From Lentisphaeria bacterium (GTDB lineage Bacteria; Verrucomicrobiota; Lentisphaeria; Oligosphaerales; Oligosphaeraceae), in the NCBI GenBank assembly GCA_016288215.1, contig JAEEYQ010000066.1:1-64000 (forward strand): a DNA stretch of 64,000 nt, read 5' to 3'. The notes below the pieces were generated by a model, which saw nothing but the letters and a program-made list of their open reading frames with translations, did no database searches and was not told where the DNA came from. Made by a program: the position numbers and the translations under genes. Shown here piece by piece: positions 1 through 7,950 of this stretch (its first letter is position 1; the number at the start of each line of letters is the position of its first letter).

Positions 1-867
1 CACCGCCTCCAGCCCCGCGTCGGCGGGGGTGACGGTGCGGCCGGAGGCCGTGGCGCAGGAGACGACCTTGCCGTCGGACGCGGCGTAGCGGACGGACGAG
101 CCGTCGCCGAAGCAGAGGTCGTAGTAGGCGGGGAGGGACGTGGCGTCCGCGCCGCCCGCGTCCCGCATGCGCAGGGCGAGCCGCAGCGTGGAGCGGTCGC
201 CGACGGGGCGGCCGACGGGGTCGTTCGCCGTGAAGCGGAACACGATGGGCTCCCGACGCGCGCCGAGGAGCCGCACCTGGTGGGTGACGCCCTGCGGCAG
301 CGTGTCGTCGACGGTGACGCGGCCATAGACGGAGAACGTGTCGAGCCTGTCCTCCCAGTCCGCGCCGAGGATGGAGGCGGCGTGGGCCGTGGCGACCTCC
401 GTCTGCAATATCCTGTCCAGCAGGCGGTTGCGGTACTGGAGGAACTGGGTCGTGCAGACCAGCGGGGAGGCGGCGACGGCGTGGACGCTGAACTGCCCCT
501 GCAGCTCCAGGTCCTCGTGGACGGCCTCGCCGAAGGGGACCCTCAGCCGGAGGCTCCCGAAACTGGCCCCCTCCGTCGGGCAGACGGGGCAGCGCCCCTC
601 GCCGGCGGCCTGCCCGCCGACGTCATGCGCGCCGCCGCCTCCGGCTCCGCTGCCGCCGTCCGGCGGGGTCTCATCCTCGACGTCGGCGTCGTCGCAGCTC
701 TCCGCCGTCCCGCTGCAGTGGACGGTGGTGTAGGGGAGGTTCGCACGGACGGCGGGTGCGGAAAGAAGCGTCGCAAGGGCGAGGGCCATGGCCACGCCGA
801 GGGACGGCCAGCGCCGAAGCCCGACCGCGGCTCGAAATGTCATGGTAAGAGTCGCCATAGCCGTCAT
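1..867 (-). CDS. Secreted protein, possibly RHS-repeat type (partial, N-terminal 289 codons)
   Basis: An uninterrupted frame enters from the left edge and contains the protein's start. The first about 42 residues form a signal peptide (hydrophobic run VAMALALATLLSA, likely cleavage after AVRA). A Gly/Asp-rich linker follows, then a CPVCPTEG motif leading into GSLRLRVPFGEA. That layout resembles the start of RHS-type proteins in PVC bacteria, but the diagnostic YD repeats would lie outside the window, so the family is a guess. Starts in frame are 867, 858 and 843; a GAGG lies 2 nt from the first and 11 nt from the second, so 858 is also plausible. GC content is clearly above that of the neighbours and the third codon position is almost always G or C. 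Coding status is fairly sure; function is not. Confidence 0.55.
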   Translation of the reverse strand, partial: MTAMATLTMTFRAAVGLRRWPSLGVAMALALATLLSAPAVRANLPYTTVHCSGTAESCDDADVEDETPPDGGSGAGGGGAHDVGGQAAGEGRCPVCPTEGASFGSLRLRVPFGEAVHEDLELQGQFSVHAVAASPLVCTTQFLQYRNRLLDRILQTEVATAHAASILGADWEDRLDTFSVYGRVTVDDTLPQGVTHQVRLLGARREPIVFRFTANDPVGRPVGDRSTLRLALRMRDAGGADATSLPAYYDLCFGDGSSVRYAASDGKVVSCATASGRTVTPADAGLEAV

Positions 868-980
868 TTCCTCAGTTTGAGTGGATTACGACTTTACAAT
901 AGCACGTCATGCGGGACTGTCAAGAGGGAAATTCCGCAATGTCGGCATTTTTCATCAAGCCTAAGAACAGCAGATGACAC

Positions 981-1018
981 TGGTCATGATTCAGTCCCGA
1001 CGGGACGAATCATGACCA
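981..1018. other. Perfect long hairpin between partial secreted gene and sialidase
   Basis: TGGTCATGATTC at 981-992 pairs perfectly with GAATCATGACCA at 1007-1018, and an inner GTCCC/GGGAC stem (994-998 with 1002-1006) closes a 3-nt loop with one bulged A. It lies 45 to 82 nt downstream of the sialidase stop at 1063. It may end that transcript, but no T-run follows on the minus strand, so it is not a textbook intrinsic terminator. A protein-binding palindrome or dispersed repeat is equally possible. Confidence 0.5.
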
Positions 1019-1062
1019 CAGACCACGGATATGGCTTTGCGTATAGGTTCTGAGCAGTCACA

Positions 1063-2637
1063 TCAGTCCTTAAAGAAGCCCGGCAGGATGGTGTTTGTGG
1101 CGGGGTCACAGAGAATGACGCCCTTTGCGGAGGTGCAGGAGAAGCGGAGGCGGGTGGTGACCAGATTGGGATCCATGTATTTAAGCGGATGCTTGATGCC
1201 GACGTTTGTGTTTTTGCCCTGTTCGGCGACCTTGACCCACTCTTCGCCCTTCAGCGCCTCGACGGTGAAGCTATAGGGTGGTGCGGAGGAGAAGCGCTCC
1301 GCGCCGAGCCACGTCAAGTCGCCCAGGCGGGTCGGTTTGTCCAACGCCAGTTCGGCCGTCACGTTCTCGCCGCCGAGGATGTTGATGCCACGTCCACGGG
1401 CATAGGAGATGACCTTCGCGGTGCCTTCGGCGGCCGTGCAGGTGCCATCGGGGAGCTTCAGGCTGGTGAAGGGGCCTTCGGGCAGGTCGTCGTAGAGGTC
1501 CTTCAGAACTGGCTTGGGTTCCATGGATTCCGTGTACAGCCAGGAGATTGGAACTTTGGTGATGCGGGAGCGATGGAGGCCTTCGCAGCAGTAGCCCAGC
1601 AGGACGGAGTCATCGACCACTTCGACGGCGATGTAGCAGTACCATCCGTTCAGGTTGGCCTCCAGGTTCTTCACGAACTGCCACGTCTGCCCTTCGTCCT
1701 TCGAGATGCCGACGGAGAGCGGAATGCGATCCGGCACGCCGGCGGGGACGCCGTCGCGGTTGTTCCACACGCAAAGGATGTCGCCGTTGGGCAGCCGTTC
1801 CATGGAGGCGGGGGAGACAGGGGAGCGGAGTTTGGAGGGCGTGGTGGGCGTCCAGGTCACGCCGCCGTCAGAGGAATAGCTGTACTGCTGATAGCCGCCG
1901 CTGGCGCGGATGTACATGAGGACGCGGCCGTCCTTCAGCTCGATGACGCCAGGCTCCTGCGTCGTGAGGCGTTGCCCTTGGGCGTTGTAGCCTTTGAAGT
2001 CCTTGCTGATGCCCCACGTCTGGCCGTTGTCGTCGGAATAGGCGCAGAGCAGGGTGCCCTCCCAGTCCATGCCCTTGTCCGTGGCGAGGGAGTGGCGGGC
2101 CAGCGGCAGGAGGATGCGGCCTTTGTGAGGGCCGTTTTTCAGCTGGATGGCGCGGTCGTTGTTCAGCACGTAATAGCCCACGGGCTCGGGAAGGCAGCAG
2201 ATGGGGTCGCTCCAGGTCTCGCCCTCGTCATCGGAGTAGCGGAGCGTGGGGCGGCAGTCGTGTTCGCTGTTTTTCAGCAGATAGAACATGGCGAGGCGGC
2301 CATTGTCCAGCCGCATGAGGGAGACGGACATGACGTTCATGCCGCCGTCGTTCTTGACGACAATGCGGTCGGTCTTATCCCATGTATCGCCGCGGTCTTT
2401 GGACCAGCGGGCGGCCAGCTCCGCGCCGGAGTGGTCGCCGCCGCCTTTGTTGAAGCGCGTGTAGACGAAGAGGATGCGGCCGTCCTTCAGCTTGGCGAAG
2501 TCTCCTTCGCTGTTGCGTTGGTTGCCCGGCCCTGGAGGAAGGTCGATGCAACGGCGCGGCACGGCGTCCGCGGCAAGGAGGCTGATGGCGGCGAGGCCGC
2601 AGGAGATTCCGACGATGGCGTTTTTGAGGAAGTTCAT
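1063..2637 (-). CDS. Exported sialidase-type (BNR/Asp-box) six-bladed propeller, paralog 1
   Basis: 524 aa. Signal peptide at residues 1-23, ending before ADAVPRR. Five Asp boxes (S/T-x-D-x-G-x-T-W) are visible near residues 79, 135, 201, 255 and 312, as in sialidase-type beta-propellers. A C-terminal region from about residue 380 looks like a separate beta-rich, carbohydrate-binding-like domain. An AAAGGA sits 5 nt before the ATG. The classical N-terminal FRIP arginine motif of GH33 is not seen; NSEGDFAKLKDGRILFVYTRF occupies the equivalent place, so true sialidase activity is unproven and another exo-glycosidase or binding role is possible. It is the last of three tandem paralogs, all keeping the same NSEG, MNVMSVSL and QEPG segments. 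It is separated from paralog 2 by 57 nt and is probably co-transcribed with it. Confidence 0.85.
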   Translation of the reverse strand: MNFLKNAIVGISCGLAAISLLAADAVPRRCIDLPPGPGNQRNSEGDFAKLKDGRILFVYTRFNKGGGDHSGAELAARWSKDRGDTWDKTDRIVVKNDGGMNVMSVSLMRLDNGRLAMFYLLKNSEHDCRPTLRYSDDEGETWSDPICCLPEPVGYYVLNNDRAIQLKNGPHKGRILLPLARHSLATDKGMDWEGTLLCAYSDDNGQTWGISKDFKGYNAQGQRLTTQEPGVIELKDGRVLMYIRASGGYQQYSYSSDGGVTWTPTTPSKLRSPVSPASMERLPNGDILCVWNNRDGVPAGVPDRIPLSVGISKDEGQTWQFVKNLEANLNGWYCYIAVEVVDDSVLLGYCCEGLHRSRITKVPISWLYTESMEPKPVLKDLYDDLPEGPFTSLKLPDGTCTAAEGTAKVISYARGRGINILGGENVTAELALDKPTRLGDLTWLGAERFSSAPPYSFTVEALKGEEWVKVAEQGKNTNVGIKHPLKYMDPNLVTTRLRFSCTSAKGVILCDPATNTILPGFFKD

Positions 2638-2694
2638 GTAAGTCCTTTGTTTTGAGTTACTTATGAAAAAACGAGAAAAATACGGCTAAAAAGT

Positions 2695-4323
2695 TTAATC
2701 GTTGAAATAGCTGTTAGGGCGCAGGGTTTTGTTGCCGTCGAAAATGAGGGCACCCTTCACGGTGTTGCCGCGGAAGCGGAGTTTGTTCGTCACCAGTTCC
2801 GGTTCCGTGAAGGTGACAAGATGGTTGATGGCGACCTTCCGGCTATTGTCGTGGCGGGCGACTTCTCGCCATTGGCCGTTCACCCACGCCTCCACCACCA
2901 CGTCGTAGGGCTCGGCTCCCGTGTAGCGTTCCATGCCGATGGCGGGCAGGTCGGCCAGGCGGGTGGGCTGCGGCAACATCAGCACCAACGTCACATAGGT
3001 GCCGCCGACGAAGCGGACGCCAGTCCCCCGCTCCGTGGCCTCGACCATTCCCTGCCCTTTGGCGGCGGTCCAGGTTCCGATGGCGGTCTTCAATGTGGTG
3101 AAGGGCCCAGGCTGGAGGTCGTCATAGTAGCCTTTGGACATGACAAGAAGCTCTTTCGGCCCTGGCTCGAAGATGTAGCTTGCAGGCACATTGACGATGC
3201 GAAGCGTCGTGATCCCTTCGCTGGCCAGGTAGGCGAAATAGGCCAGCAGCACGGTTCCCTCCTCTCTGGACCAGTCCCCCACGGCATGGATGGCCGTGTA
3301 ACAGAAGCCGCTGGCCAGATTGCCCTCCAGGGCCTTGTGGTTAAGCCAGGTCTTGCCGTTGTCATTGGAGATGGCGGTGCTCAGCGGCGTGCGGCGGCCG
3401 TCCCGCAGGGAAGCGGGCAGGGCGTCATAGTCGTTCCACACCGCCAGCAGCTGGCCGGAGGGTAGCCGTTTGATGGAGGCGGGAGAACAGGGACTACGGA
3501 GCGGCGACAGCTTCAGGTTCGTCCATGTGTCGCCGCCATCTTCGGAGGTGCAGAAATACTGTCCCAACTCCGAACGGACGAACAGCAAAATGCGCTCATC
3601 TGTAAGTTCCACAACGCCAGGCTCTTGCGCTGTCACCCGCTTGCCATTGGCGTCATAGGCCTTGAAGAGGGCCTCTGACATGCGCCACGTCTTGCCGTTG
3701 TCGTCGGAGAGGGCGCAGGTGACTTGGGCCTTCCAGTCGAAGTCCTTTTCGGGCTCCGACTTGAGGGTGTGGCGGGCCAGCGGCACGATGAGGCGGCCTT
3801 TGTGGGGGCCGCGCTCCAGCTGGATGACGCGGTCGTTGTTCAGCACATAGTAGCCCACGGGCTCCGTGACGCACAGCGTGGCGTCGCTCCAGGTTTTTCC
3901 TTCATCGTTGGAGGTGCGCATGACGGGACGGCAGTCGAGCTCGCTGTTCTTCATGGCATAGAACATGGCGAGGCGGCCGTTCTGCAGCCGCAGCAATGAA
4001 ACGGACATGACGTTCATGCCGGCATTGTTCTTCACGACGATGCGGTCCTCCGTCGTCCACGTCTCTCCGTTGTCGGAGGAATAGCGGGCGGCCAGATCGG
4101 CGTCGCCGTGGTCCCCTCCATCGTCCTTTCCGTTGAAGTGGCTGTAGATAAAAAGGATGCGGCCATCCTTCAGCGTGATGAAGGCGCCCTCCGAATTGCG
4201 GGGGTTGTTCGGCCCTTGCTTCAAGTCCAGACTGACGCGGGGCACCGCGTCCGCCGCCGTGGTGGCCGTCGCGAGAAGCAGGCTGAATGTGGAACAGAGA
4301 ATAAATGAGAGTGAACTTTTCAT
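2695..4323 (-). CDS. Exported sialidase-type (BNR/Asp-box) propeller, paralog 2
   Basis: 542 aa. Signal peptide ends before ADAVPRV, the same mature N-terminus as its two neighbours. Asp boxes SSDNGETW, SNDEGKTW, SDDNGKTW, SEDGGDTW and SNDNGKTW mark the propeller; the C-terminal about 140 residues repeat the neighbour's accessory domain. No Shine-Dalgarno sequence is visible before the ATG: the upstream DNA is a short C-rich stretch followed directly by a heptamer array (4338-4422). Translation may therefore be weak or coupled differently from paralogs 1 and 3, which have good AAGGA-type sites. It likely acts in the periplasm or outside the cell on the same class of glycan. The FRIP motif is again absent. 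Confidence 0.85.
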   Translation of the reverse strand: MKSSLSFILCSTFSLLLATATTAADAVPRVSLDLKQGPNNPRNSEGAFITLKDGRILFIYSHFNGKDDGGDHGDADLAARYSSDNGETWTTEDRIVVKNNAGMNVMSVSLLRLQNGRLAMFYAMKNSELDCRPVMRTSNDEGKTWSDATLCVTEPVGYYVLNNDRVIQLERGPHKGRLIVPLARHTLKSEPEKDFDWKAQVTCALSDDNGKTWRMSEALFKAYDANGKRVTAQEPGVVELTDERILLFVRSELGQYFCTSEDGGDTWTNLKLSPLRSPCSPASIKRLPSGQLLAVWNDYDALPASLRDGRRTPLSTAISNDNGKTWLNHKALEGNLASGFCYTAIHAVGDWSREEGTVLLAYFAYLASEGITTLRIVNVPASYIFEPGPKELLVMSKGYYDDLQPGPFTTLKTAIGTWTAAKGQGMVEATERGTGVRFVGGTYVTLVLMLPQPTRLADLPAIGMERYTGAEPYDVVVEAWVNGQWREVARHDNSRKVAINHLVTFTEPELVTNKLRFRGNTVKGALIFDGNKTLRPNSYFND

Positions 4324-4337
4324 GTGTCAGGTGAGGG

Positions 4338-4453
4338 GGAATTAGGAATTAGAAATTAGGAATTAGAAATTAGGAATTAGAAATTAGGAATTAGAAATTG
4401 GGAATTGGGAATTGGGAGTTGGGTTTTCTTCTAGAGCTTCTAGGGCTAGCTAG
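4338..4453. repeat. Heptamer array plus CTAG-rich tail (locus 1)
   Basis: Positions 4338-4422 are tandem 7-mers of the type (G/A)AATTAG that drift to GAATTGG towards the right. They are followed by GGGTTTTCTTCTAGAGCTTC and further CTAG motifs to 4453. The array abuts the start region of sialidase paralog 2, and the tail contains the stop codon (4450-4452) of paralog 3. The same composite recurs near 40.9, 52.8 and 60.8 kb. Confidence 0.85.
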
Positions 4454-6087
4454 TCCTTGAAGCAGCTGTTGAAGACGACTTTCTGCTTGCCGTCGCAGAC
4501 GATGGTGCCGCCGGCGGAGGTGCAGCGGACGCGCAGCTTGTCCGTCGTCAGCTCGGGTTGGGTCCAGACGATGGGAACGGGGGAGCCGGGGCGGACGCCG
4601 TCACCGTGCTCGCAGACTTTGACCCACTGGCCGTCCTTCATCGCCTCCACGATGGCATGGTAGGATGGTGCTCCTGTAAATCGTTCCAGCGCAAGAGGTT
4701 GCAAATTCTTTAGAGGAATGGGCTGCGGCAACGCCAGCTCCATGGTCACGTCGGAACCGCCCTGAAGGCGAAGCCCTTTGCCGCGGGTGTAGGCGAGAAC
4801 TTCCGCCGCGCCGTTGGTGACGGTCCAGGTCCCCGGCGCCGCCTGAATGGTGGTGAAGGGGCCGTTGGGCAGACTGTCGTAGAAGCCAGGCGTGATGTAG
4901 TAGGGCTCCTTCGGACCGTCCGCATAGAGATAGGAGATGGGCAGTTTGGCGATGCGGGTGTGGCAGAGCCAGTCCATGGCGCAGTAGCTCAGCAGGACGG
5001 CATCCTCCATGACATGGATGCCGATGTAGCAGTACCATCCGTTCAGGTTGCCCTCCAATATCTTGGCGTTGATCCATGTCTTGCCGTTGTCCCGCGAGAT
5101 GGCGGTGCTCAACGGGACGCGGCGACCGTCCCACGCCTTGCCGGGCACGGCGTCATAGTCGTTCCACACCGCCAGCAGGTCGCCGGTGGGCAGCCGTTTG
5201 ATGGAGGCGGGGGAGCAGGGGCAACGGAGGGGCGACAGCACGGCGGGGGTCCAGGTGTCGCCGCCGTCGTCAGATGTGGAGAAATATTGCCCCTCGTCTG
5301 AACGGCAGAACATAAGTAGCCTTCCATCAGAAAGTTCCACAATTCCCGGCTCTTGCGCCGTGACGCGGTTGCCATTGGCGTCGTGCACCTCGTAGACGGT
5401 CTTGCTCATGCGCCATGTGGCGCCGTTGTCGTCGGAGATGGCGCAGGTGTCCCGTGCCGCCAGATCCCACTTGCTTCCAGGCATTTCCCAAACGTACATG
5501 CCTTCGGGAATGTCCTCTGTCTTGATTTCATCGACCTTGAGGGCGTGGCGGGCCAGCGGCAGGATGATGCGCCCTTTGTAGGGTCCTTGCGTCAGCTGGA
5601 CGGCGCGGTCGTTGTTCAGCACATAATAGCCTTTCGGCTCGGTGACGCAGAAAATGGCCTCGCTCCAGGTCTCCCCTTCGTCATCGGTGAAGCGGAGGAC
5701 GGGATGGCAGTCGAAGTTGCTCTCTTTCAACAAGTAGAACATGGCTAGGCGGCCGTTCTGCAGCCGCAGCAGCGAGACGGACATGACGTTCATGCCACCC
5801 GTGTTCTTCACGATGATGCGGTCTTCCGTCGTCCAGGTCTCTCCTTTGTCGGAGGAATAGCGGGCGGCCAGGTCGGCGGCGGAGTTGTCATCGCCGTCCT
5901 TTCCGTTGAAACGGCTGTAGACGAACAGGATACGACCGTCCTTCAATTCCGCGAAGCTGCCTTCGCTGTTGCGCGGGTTCCCCGGCCCTGGAGGCAACTC
6001 CAGACAACGGCGGGGCACTGCATCGGCCATCACGGCGGCGGCCATCATGAAAAAGGCCATTTCACAGGCGCGAAACCAAACGGACAT
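4450..6087 (-). CDS. Exported sialidase-type (BNR/Asp-box) propeller, paralog 3
   Basis: 545 aa, first gene of the tandem trio. Signal peptide around residues 1-22 (hydrophobic AFFMMAAAVMA) ends before DAVPRR. Asp boxes are SSDKGETW, TDDEGETW, SDDNGATW, SDDGGDTW and SRDNGKTW. Relative to paralogs 1 and 2 it has an insertion of about 20 residues before the third Asp box (around DEIKTEDIPEGMYVWEM), which would sit in a surface loop and could change substrate fit. AAGGAG lies 6 nt before the ATG. The TAG stop is inside the CTAG-rich tail of repeat locus 1. The substrate is presumably a sialylated or otherwise acid-sugar-capped glycan, but the canonical GH33 FRIP motif is not visible. Confidence 0.85.
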   Translation of the reverse strand: MSVWFRACEMAFFMMAAAVMADAVPRRCLELPPGPGNPRNSEGSFAELKDGRILFVYSRFNGKDGDDNSAADLAARYSSDKGETWTTEDRIIVKNTGGMNVMSVSLLRLQNGRLAMFYLLKESNFDCHPVLRFTDDEGETWSEAIFCVTEPKGYYVLNNDRAVQLTQGPYKGRIILPLARHALKVDEIKTEDIPEGMYVWEMPGSKWDLAARDTCAISDDNGATWRMSKTVYEVHDANGNRVTAQEPGIVELSDGRLLMFCRSDEGQYFSTSDDGGDTWTPAVLSPLRCPCSPASIKRLPTGDLLAVWNDYDAVPGKAWDGRRVPLSTAISRDNGKTWINAKILEGNLNGWYCYIGIHVMEDAVLLSYCAMDWLCHTRIAKLPISYLYADGPKEPYYITPGFYDSLPNGPFTTIQAAPGTWTVTNGAAEVLAYTRGKGLRLQGGSDVTMELALPQPIPLKNLQPLALERFTGAPSYHAIVEAMKDGQWVKVCEHGDGVRPGSPVPIVWTQPELTTDKLRVRCTSAGGTIVCDGKQKVVFNSCFKD

Positions 6088-6248
6088 CTCTTTCTCCTTT
6101 GAGTCATGGGGGCATCATGTCAAATTCTCTTGGACAAAGAGCATTTTAATATGTGATGGCGTTTTTGCAAATGCACGGGACAGTTTTATTCCGGCTTTTG
6201 ACGCCTTTTTCGCAAGGGAGCTCTGGTTGCCTCGCCATTGAAATCTTC

Positions 6249-7697
6249 TCATGGTGTGAAAAGCTGTTCAAGCTCCACTGCGCATTGCGGAAAAGAATGA
6301 TATTCATTCTGCTTAAGTCCGTTGGCTGTAATGACCGTGAGAAGCAACGATTTCCGTGTGTGGGTCGCTTCACGGAAAATGTCCATCTTGTCCTGCAGCT
6401 CCTGTGCATAGGCTTTGTCAATGGCGAATGGGCCTTTTGCATATTTGATTTCACAGACGTTGATTGTCTCGTCTTTTCTGTCAATGAGAAGGTCAATCTG
6501 CGCTCCCTTTCCGATGTGTTGGGGCGCATGCCATGCACAGACTCTTGTCTGGATGCCTGAAATGCCAAGGGCCAGCTTGATTTGTCGCACATGATGGAGA
6601 CAGAGCATTTCAAAGGCAGGCCCCGCCCATGCATGATGCAAGGGGCTGTTGACGGATGTGCTCCAGAAGTTTTCATCGCCGTAGATGTTGCTTTCGATGA
6701 AATTGAAGTGGAAAAGCGTATAGAAGTCAATGAGCTGATACAGAATGTGCTTTCTGCCGGTGGTGCGGTTTATTCGATTGGTCTCCGAATACGGTTCATA
6801 GTGCCTTATGAAGCCGCATTGCTCAAGTTCTTCCAGCGCAACGCTGAACGCTCCATTGTCAGCATGTTTGGTCTGTTGGATGAGTTCCATGCGGGTCATG
6901 CCCATGCGCTTTCGGGAGAGGGCGGTGACAATGGAAATATGGGCCGACGCCTTTCTGAAAATGGCATGGTAAAGGTTGGAGAATTCGTCCTTGAGTTCGG
7001 CTGTTGGCGAGAAGAACAGACGGTCCACATTTTGAGCAAGGCTCAGATGTTTCTGCATGGCAGATAGATAGAATGGAATGCCGCCAAGAATCATGTAGCA
7101 TTCGGCAATCTCCATCCGTGAATAGCCAAAGCCATGGCTCTTGAAATACTCCTCGCATTCATGAAGGGTGAATGGCTCGAGCAGCATGTGATGGGTCAGG
7201 CGGTTATGTAGACCGCCTCTGCTATGAATGAGATTGTTGAGCATCCACGAAGTTGCTGAACCACAGACGATTAGCTTAACATCATCCCGAAGCGCCGCCC
7301 AACTGTTCCAGAAGTTCTCAAGGGCGGGAATGAAGCCGGATCTGGGCGTGTCCATCCATGGCATTTCATCGATGAAAATCACTTTCGGGCCGTCAGGAAG
7401 GGTTTCAAGATATTGCCCAAGGGCGTTGAAGGCCAAAATCCATGAGGAAAACAACGGCAGCTCCTCTTTTTTTGCATGTCGTTGCAGGGCAATGGAAAAC
7501 GCAATAAGCTGACGCTGCAGGGACGCATCATGGGAACCGGTCATGTAAAATGCGAAATGGTCATGGGCCGCCTCGCGGATGAGGAATGTTTTGCCAACAC
7601 GTCGCCGTCCATATACCGCCACGAATTCGGACCTAGAACTGGTCAGATATTCCCTTAATGTCCGTAACTCATTGTCTCTTCCAATGATAGGTTCCAT
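6249..7697 (-). CDS. AAA ATPase with C-terminal PD-(D/E)XK-like domain (DUF234 type)
   Basis: 482 aa. Walker A is GRRRVGKTF near residue 30 and Walker B is VIFIDEMPW. A winged-helix-like middle region (MTRMELIQQT) and a C-terminal segment QIDLLIDRKDE...CEIKYAKG give the D-E-x-K pattern of PD-(D/E)XK nuclease folds, matching the archaeal/bacterial ATPase plus DUF234 architecture. The role of this family is unknown; DNA or mobile-element functions have been proposed. A GGAGG site lies 8 nt before the ATG and a promoter (7734-7761) about 30 nt further up, directly below a tandem repeat array. Base composition is visibly more AT-rich than the surrounding glycoside-hydrolase genes, and it separates two parts of a catabolic block, which suggests later insertion. 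Confidence 0.85.
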   Translation of the reverse strand: MEPIIGRDNELRTLREYLTSSRSEFVAVYGRRRVGKTFLIREAAHDHFAFYMTGSHDASLQRQLIAFSIALQRHAKKEELPLFSSWILAFNALGQYLETLPDGPKVIFIDEMPWMDTPRSGFIPALENFWNSWAALRDDVKLIVCGSATSWMLNNLIHSRGGLHNRLTHHMLLEPFTLHECEEYFKSHGFGYSRMEIAECYMILGGIPFYLSAMQKHLSLAQNVDRLFFSPTAELKDEFSNLYHAIFRKASAHISIVTALSRKRMGMTRMELIQQTKHADNGAFSVALEELEQCGFIRHYEPYSETNRINRTTGRKHILYQLIDFYTLFHFNFIESNIYGDENFWSTSVNSPLHHAWAGPAFEMLCLHHVRQIKLALGISGIQTRVCAWHAPQHIGKGAQIDLLIDRKDETINVCEIKYAKGPFAIDKAYAQELQDKMDIFREATHTRKSLLLTVITANGLKQNEYHSFPQCAVELEQLFTP

Positions 7698-7733
7698 TCT
7701 ATGTTCCTCCTTCGCAACGTGGAAATGCCATAG

Positions 7734-7761
7734 AATATAACCTCTTCTGTCGTTTCCGCAA
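7734..7761 (-). promoter_or_regulatory. Predicted sigma70-type promoter of the DUF234 ATPase
   Basis: On the minus strand TTGCGG (7756-7761) and TATATT (7734-7739) are separated by 16 nt. The -35 hexamer lies inside the inverted repeat that ends the gene-proximal 51-bp repeat. Only this copy has TTGCGG; the other two have CTGCGG. A protein binding the repeats would therefore overlap the promoter. Confidence 0.45.
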
Positions 7762-7889
7762 GTTTTGTTTTTATAATCAGCGGAAACGTCGAGAAATCTG
7801 CCGATTCCGCAGGTTTTGTTTTTATAATCAGCGGAAACGTTGAAAAATCTGCTGTTTCCGCAGGTTTTGTTTTTATAATCAGCGGAAAC
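7752..7889. repeat. Three tandem 51-bp repeats with inverted-repeat ends
   Basis: A 36-bp unit starting GTTTCCGC and ending GCGGAAAC (inverted repeat), with the core GGTTTTGTTTTTATAATCAG, occurs at 7752-7787, 7803-7838 and 7854-7889. The two 15-nt gaps are near-identical to each other, so the true period is 51 bp. The array lies immediately upstream of the ATPase promoter. Conserved gaps and lack of cas genes argue against CRISPR; it looks like a multi-site operator or a target array. Confidence 0.9.
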
Positions 7890-7950
7890 GGCAGTATAAT
7901 CGACTATAAAGAATTCATAACCTGTTTGCCATCAGCAATTTATAGAACTT

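Noticed and set aside
1189-2655. 488-codon open frame on the plus strand opposite sialidase 1
   Set aside because: Shadow of the sialidase gene; composition-driven, no recognisable motifs. The same applies to long antisense frames at 25022-26854 and 60836-62506.
1063-6087. Complete sialic-acid utilisation (nan) locus
   Set aside because: No NanA, NanE or NanK homologs are in the window, and the propellers lack the GH33 FRIP motif.
7752-7889. Possible CRISPR array (36-bp repeats)
   Set aside because: The two 15-nt gaps are almost identical to each other and far too short for spacers, and no cas genes are present; it is a 51-bp tandem repeat.
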